From positions 1-17,101 of the forward strand of contig JABGPV010000092.1 of NCBI GenBank assembly GCA_018644785.1: a stretch of 17,101 nt of DNA. Direction: 5' to 3'. The stretch comes from Deltaproteobacteria bacterium. GTDB lineage: Bacteria; Desulfobacterota; DSM-4660; Desulfatiglandales; Desulfatiglandaceae. Shown here one piece after another: positions 14,696-17,101 of this stretch (the first letter of the stretch is position 1; each line of letters begins with the position of its first letter). The notes under the pieces are model-generated. The model had not been told where the DNA came from and ran no database searches. It saw only the letters and a program-made list of their open reading frames with translations. The translations under genes were made by a program, and so were the position numbers.

Positions 14696-16459
14696 ATGAA
14701 ATTCATCATAAAATATTTACCGTTTGCCGGAATAATTGCCATTAACTCCCTTGCGATTGCAGGGAGATTTCGCCTGGAAAGTCTTAAACCCTACGTCTTC
14801 ATCATAAGCGCTATTGTACTTCTGAATTTGATAATAGCGATTGCAGCAAAAGTAAAAAGCTATTTTAGTTACGGAATATCGGGAATTGTGATACTGGGGG
14901 CATTTTCGTTTTTTTTAACTCCCTCATTAGGGCAGATATATCTGGAAAATGTCATAACAGCGCTGTATGTGGGCTTATTTTCCGTGGCACTATTCCCCCC
15001 TTTGTTCAAACTGGACCCTTTCACCTATGAATTTTCAAAAAAGAATTATCCTGAAGCCATTACCAAAACAGATCAATTCAGGAAGATAAACATCATCATC
15101 AATTATATCTGGGCGGCATTGTTTGGCAGTTGCATTATTTTATCCACCCTAAAATATTCCGATGACGGGGGGATTCAGGTCATTATTTCAAGTGTTGTCC
15201 CAATCGTTTTGCTGCTTGCAGTGGGAATACCCATAAGCCGGAAATTGCCCGCGGTTTTAATGGAAACGACTCAAGTAGAACAGCTGCATTTCGAATCCAT
15301 AAAAGATTTGTTCGAGGCAATGCCGTTTGGAATAAATAAGGAGTTCGCTAAGGGGTTGGATACGGTCATACAATTCCATCTAACCGGCGAGGAACCCACC
15401 GATGGATACTTGATCATCAAGAATCTTGAGTGCACCTATACCCAAGGTACGCATCCGGAACCCAAAACAACCATTCTGGCCGATTCGAAACTCTGGCTTG
15501 CCATTTCCAACAAGGAGATTTCGGGTGATCAGGCATACCTCAATAAGCAATATGCGGTTGAGGGTGATATGACGATTTTATTAAAACTGGGTGAGTTGTT
15601 TGGACCGTCAAGTGAGCCTGAAGAAGACGTAAAACAAAAACCGAAAGAGATCGATTTTGAATACAAAACATTTGAGCCGGAGCGAATCAAAAAAATTGTT
15701 GTTTTCGACGGGGGGCCGCGGAATACCAAATTCAGCAAAACCACCTTTATGGTGAACCATTTTTGCAGGGGGGCCAAGTCGGAGGGTGCCGAGATTGAGT
15801 ATATCAAGCTGAAAGATATGGAAATCAACCCCTGCACTGGGTGCTATACATGTTGGACCAAAACACCCGGAGAATGTATTTTTCAAGATGATATGGCTGA
15901 CCTGCGGCTGAAATCCAGAAAAGCGGATCTGGTTGTTTTTGCGTCGCCGCTTTATGTTTACAACGTGACCGGCATCATGAAGAACTTCCTGGATCGAAAT
16001 GTGCCGAATCTGAAGCCCTATATGGCCATTGAGAACGGGGTAACAAGACACCCGTATCGTTATCCTGAAGAACGACAGCAGGGCTTTGTCGTGTTCAGTG
16101 CTGCCGGATTCCCGGAAGTGGACCACAATTTCGACGGGTTGAAAGGCATGTTCCGATGTATTCACAGTCACTCTGAACAGACATCTCTTATGGGTGAATT
16201 CTATATGCCGGGGGCCGAACTGATTGCTCAACCGGTATTTGGCGAAAGACGCATGAGAGTCGAACAGGCGTGTTATGATGCCGGAGAGCAGGTTGTAAAG
16301 GCGGGAAAAATCGATATGGCGTTTATGGCGGCGGTGTCGGAGATGGAAATTTCACAGAAGAAATTTCAAGAGCAGGCGGATTATTTTTGGGAATCATTAG
16401 ACGGAAAAGGGTCATATCTAAAAAGCTCTCCTAAATTGGAATATGCCAACGATGTCTGA
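14696..16459 (+). CDS. Membrane - SCP2 - iron-sulfur-flavoprotein-like fusion protein
   Basis: This 587-residue protein has three parts. Residues 1-185 hold about six predicted membrane segments (roughly 5-22, 32-52, 56-74, 84-104, 132-151, 160-180), with no recognised family. Residues 200-302 fit an SCP2 sterol-carrier-type lipid-binding fold: VIQFHLTGEEPTDGYLIIKN, then TTILADSKLWLAISNKE and the closing YAVEGDMTILLKLGELFG. After an acidic/lysine linker, residues 331-545 form a flavodoxin-like NAD(P)H-FMN oxidoreductase: KKIVVFDGGPRN, INPCTGCYTCW, GECIFQDDM and VVFASPLYVYNVTGIMKNFLD. C380, C383, C386 and C394 give CX2CX2CX7C, the compact spacing used for a [4Fe-4S] cluster in iron-sulfur flavoproteins. 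GGGGGG precedes the ATG. It is third in the PadR operon, 61 bases after the DUF2141 gene. It probably reduces a hydrophobic molecule held by the SCP2 domain; the substrate is unknown. Confidence 0.85.
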   Translation: MKFIIKYLPFAGIIAINSLAIAGRFRLESLKPYVFIISAIVLLNLIIAIAAKVKSYFSYGISGIVILGAFSFFLTPSLGQIYLENVITALYVGLFSVALFPPLFKLDPFTYEFSKKNYPEAITKTDQFRKINIIINYIWAALFGSCIILSTLKYSDDGGIQVIISSVVPIVLLLAVGIPISRKLPAVLMETTQVEQLHFESIKDLFEAMPFGINKEFAKGLDTVIQFHLTGEEPTDGYLIIKNLECTYTQGTHPEPKTTILADSKLWLAISNKEISGDQAYLNKQYAVEGDMTILLKLGELFGPSSEPEEDVKQKPKEIDFEYKTFEPERIKKIVVFDGGPRNTKFSKTTFMVNHFCRGAKSEGAEIEYIKLKDMEINPCTGCYTCWTKTPGECIFQDDMADLRLKSRKADLVVFASPLYVYNVTGIMKNFLDRNVPNLKPYMAIENGVTRHPYRYPEERQQGFVVFSAAGFPEVDHNFDGLKGMFRCIHSHSEQTSLMGEFYMPGAELIAQPVFGERRMRVEQACYDAGEQVVKAGKIDMAFMAAVSEMEISQKKFQEQADYFWESLDGKGSYLKSSPKLEYANDV

Positions 16460-16477
16460 GTTGGGTGAATACTCAAG

Positions 16478-16612
16478 GTGAAAAAATGTCTCGGAAACAC
16501 AAGCCACATCCATGCCTTTTCAAAGGACAGGCTTCTGAAGAAAATCGGGGAGTTGACATCTAAAGAAATGGTAGAAATGGACCGCGCACTTCGACAGATG
16601 CTTGATCTGTAG
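16478..16612 (+). pseudogene. MazF/PemK-type toxin, 3' remnant
   Basis: A short frame after an in-frame TGA encodes 44 residues. HAFSKDRLLKKIGELTSKEM followed by VEMDRALRQMLDL matches the C-terminal end of PemK/MazF endoribonuclease toxins (R-L-x-x-K-I-G-x-L-x-x-x-x-M, then a closing helix). The catalytic beta-barrel (about 60-70 residues) is absent, and no antitoxin gene is visible upstream. This is read as a decayed toxin-antitoxin relic. Confidence 0.5.
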
Positions 16613-16877
16613 CCCAGTTAAAGTTATGAGTTGCAAGGGAGGTTGGGTTATGGGGGGAGAAGAACAATAGAAAAAGGTGGTAATCATTCAAGGCCATCCG
16701 GATAAAGAGCTCAAGAAAGAGGAAGAGAACAAACTGGCTCAACAGGGCTCTAAAACTCAGCAAAAACCTGGTGTAAAAAAACGTTCCCGGCCAGAAAACT
16801 AGCCAAAGATATTTGAAATTTTAAATCAGAAATGTGCTTTTGGAAGGTGACGTCTTTTTGGTCTTGCGATGGTTTTT
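16613..16877. other. Gap with no supported gene; possible reductase N-terminal fragment
   Basis: A 41-codon frame from GTG 16677 to TAG 16802 begins VVIIQGHPD, like the first strand of NAD(P)H-dependent flavodoxin-fold reductases, then turns into a lysine/glutamine-rich stretch unlike any enzyme. A six-codon frame with GGGAGG upstream precedes it. Nothing here is long enough to call a gene; it looks like decayed sequence. Confidence 0.25.
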
Positions 16878-17011
16878 GTCCCGTAGGGACATTTGATAGT
16901 AGCCCGGCAATTTATTGCCGGGTTTTGATGACCAGGAAATTATTCAGTCCCATCGGGACGACAGAAAAATGGTCGGGAAATTAATCATGAACTCTGCCGT
17001 CCCTACGGGAC
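16878..17011. repeat. REP-like cluster of GTCCC...GGGAC hairpins around a strong stem-loop
   Basis: Three short hairpins share arms GTCCC/GGGAC: GTCCCGTAGGGAC (16878-16890), GTCCCATCGGGAC (16947-16959) and GTCCCTACGGGAC (16999-17011). The first and third are exact reverse complements, so they also form outer inverted repeats. Between them CCCGGCAA-TTTA-TTGCCGGG (16903-16922), followed by TTTTG, is a perfect 8-base-pair stem that could work as a weak terminator. The pattern resembles REP elements spread by REP-associated tyrosine transposases; no such transposase is in the window. Confidence 0.6.
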
Positions 17012-17101
17012 TAATTGGAGAAATGGATTCTCAGAGTGAAACCGTAAGAATCTAAAATCTGCATTCAACTTTCTTAAATGGAATGGTGATTTCGAGGGAG
17101 T
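17012..17101. other. Window end, no gene supported
   Basis: These 90 bases show no coding frame. The last bases (GAGGGAG at about 17094-17100) look like a ribosome-binding site and may belong to a + strand gene that starts just beyond the window. Confidence 0.3.

Noticed and set aside
16560..16763. Minus-strand frame of 67 residues, phenylalanine/leucine-rich
   Set aside because: It is antisense to the toxin remnant and to a lysine/glutamate-rich stretch, which explains the hydrophobic mix; no start support.
16677..16802. Small reductase-like gene beginning VVIIQGHPD
   Set aside because: Only nine residues resemble the family; the rest is low-complexity and the frame has no ribosome-binding site at a proper start.
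16878..17011. CRISPR array
   Set aside because: The repeated units are 13-base hairpins in mixed orientation at irregular spacing, not regular direct repeats with uniform spacers.

Overview
The window looks like chromosomal DNA of a Desulfobacterota-type (deltaproteobacterial, probably sulfate-reducer-like) anaerobe. This is an inference from the gene mix: a PPDK-like protein next to a divergent GAPDH, a PNaS-type Na+/phosphate transporter, an alkyl-DHAP-synthase-like flavoprotein beside a GlpD-type dehydrogenase, an iron-sulfur-flavoprotein-like domain, and many short palindromic repeats. No rRNA, tRNA, CRISPR array or complete transposase gene was seen. Every convincing full-length gene is on the + strand.

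Layout. (1) 1-1982: the 3' part of a PPDK/PEP-synthase-like gene that stops right after its phosphohistidine domain, then a divergent GAPDH whose start codon overlaps that gene's stop. (2) 1993-2122: a nested palindromic repeat. (3) 2153-3694: a dynamin-like membrane GTPase. (4) 3695-4093: a gap with a possible small minus-strand gene and a plausible polA promoter carrying a perfect 12-bp palindrome. (5) 4094-6775: complete DNA polymerase I. (6) 6776-6912: a MITE-like element. (7) 6927-9685: a radical-SAM protein, the 3' remnant of a PaaI-type thioesterase, and a Na+/phosphate cotransporter. (8) About 9690-13243: a visibly more A/T-rich block with a probable TetR remnant, an alkyl-DHAP-synthase-like gene with a +1 frameshift, and a glycerol-3-phosphate dehydrogenase. 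(9) 13241-13386: a second, better preserved copy of the MITE in the same orientation as the first. (10) 13558-16459: a compact operon of PadR regulator, secreted DUF2141 protein and a membrane/SCP2/flavodoxin-like fusion, preceded by a promoter with an operator-like dyad. (11) 16478-17101: a MazF/PemK toxin remnant and a cluster of REP-like hairpins.

How they work together. The alkyl-DHAP synthase and GlpD homologues suggest glycerol-3-phosphate/DHAP and possibly ether-lipid chemistry, but the first carries a frameshift. The PadR operon is the best candidate for an undescribed system. Its last protein joins six predicted membrane segments, a lipid-binding SCP2 fold and a flavodoxin-like domain with a CX2CX2CX7C motif, which suggests redox chemistry on a hydrophobic substrate at the membrane under PadR control. 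The truncated genes and repeats at several junctions show repeated rearrangement of this region.
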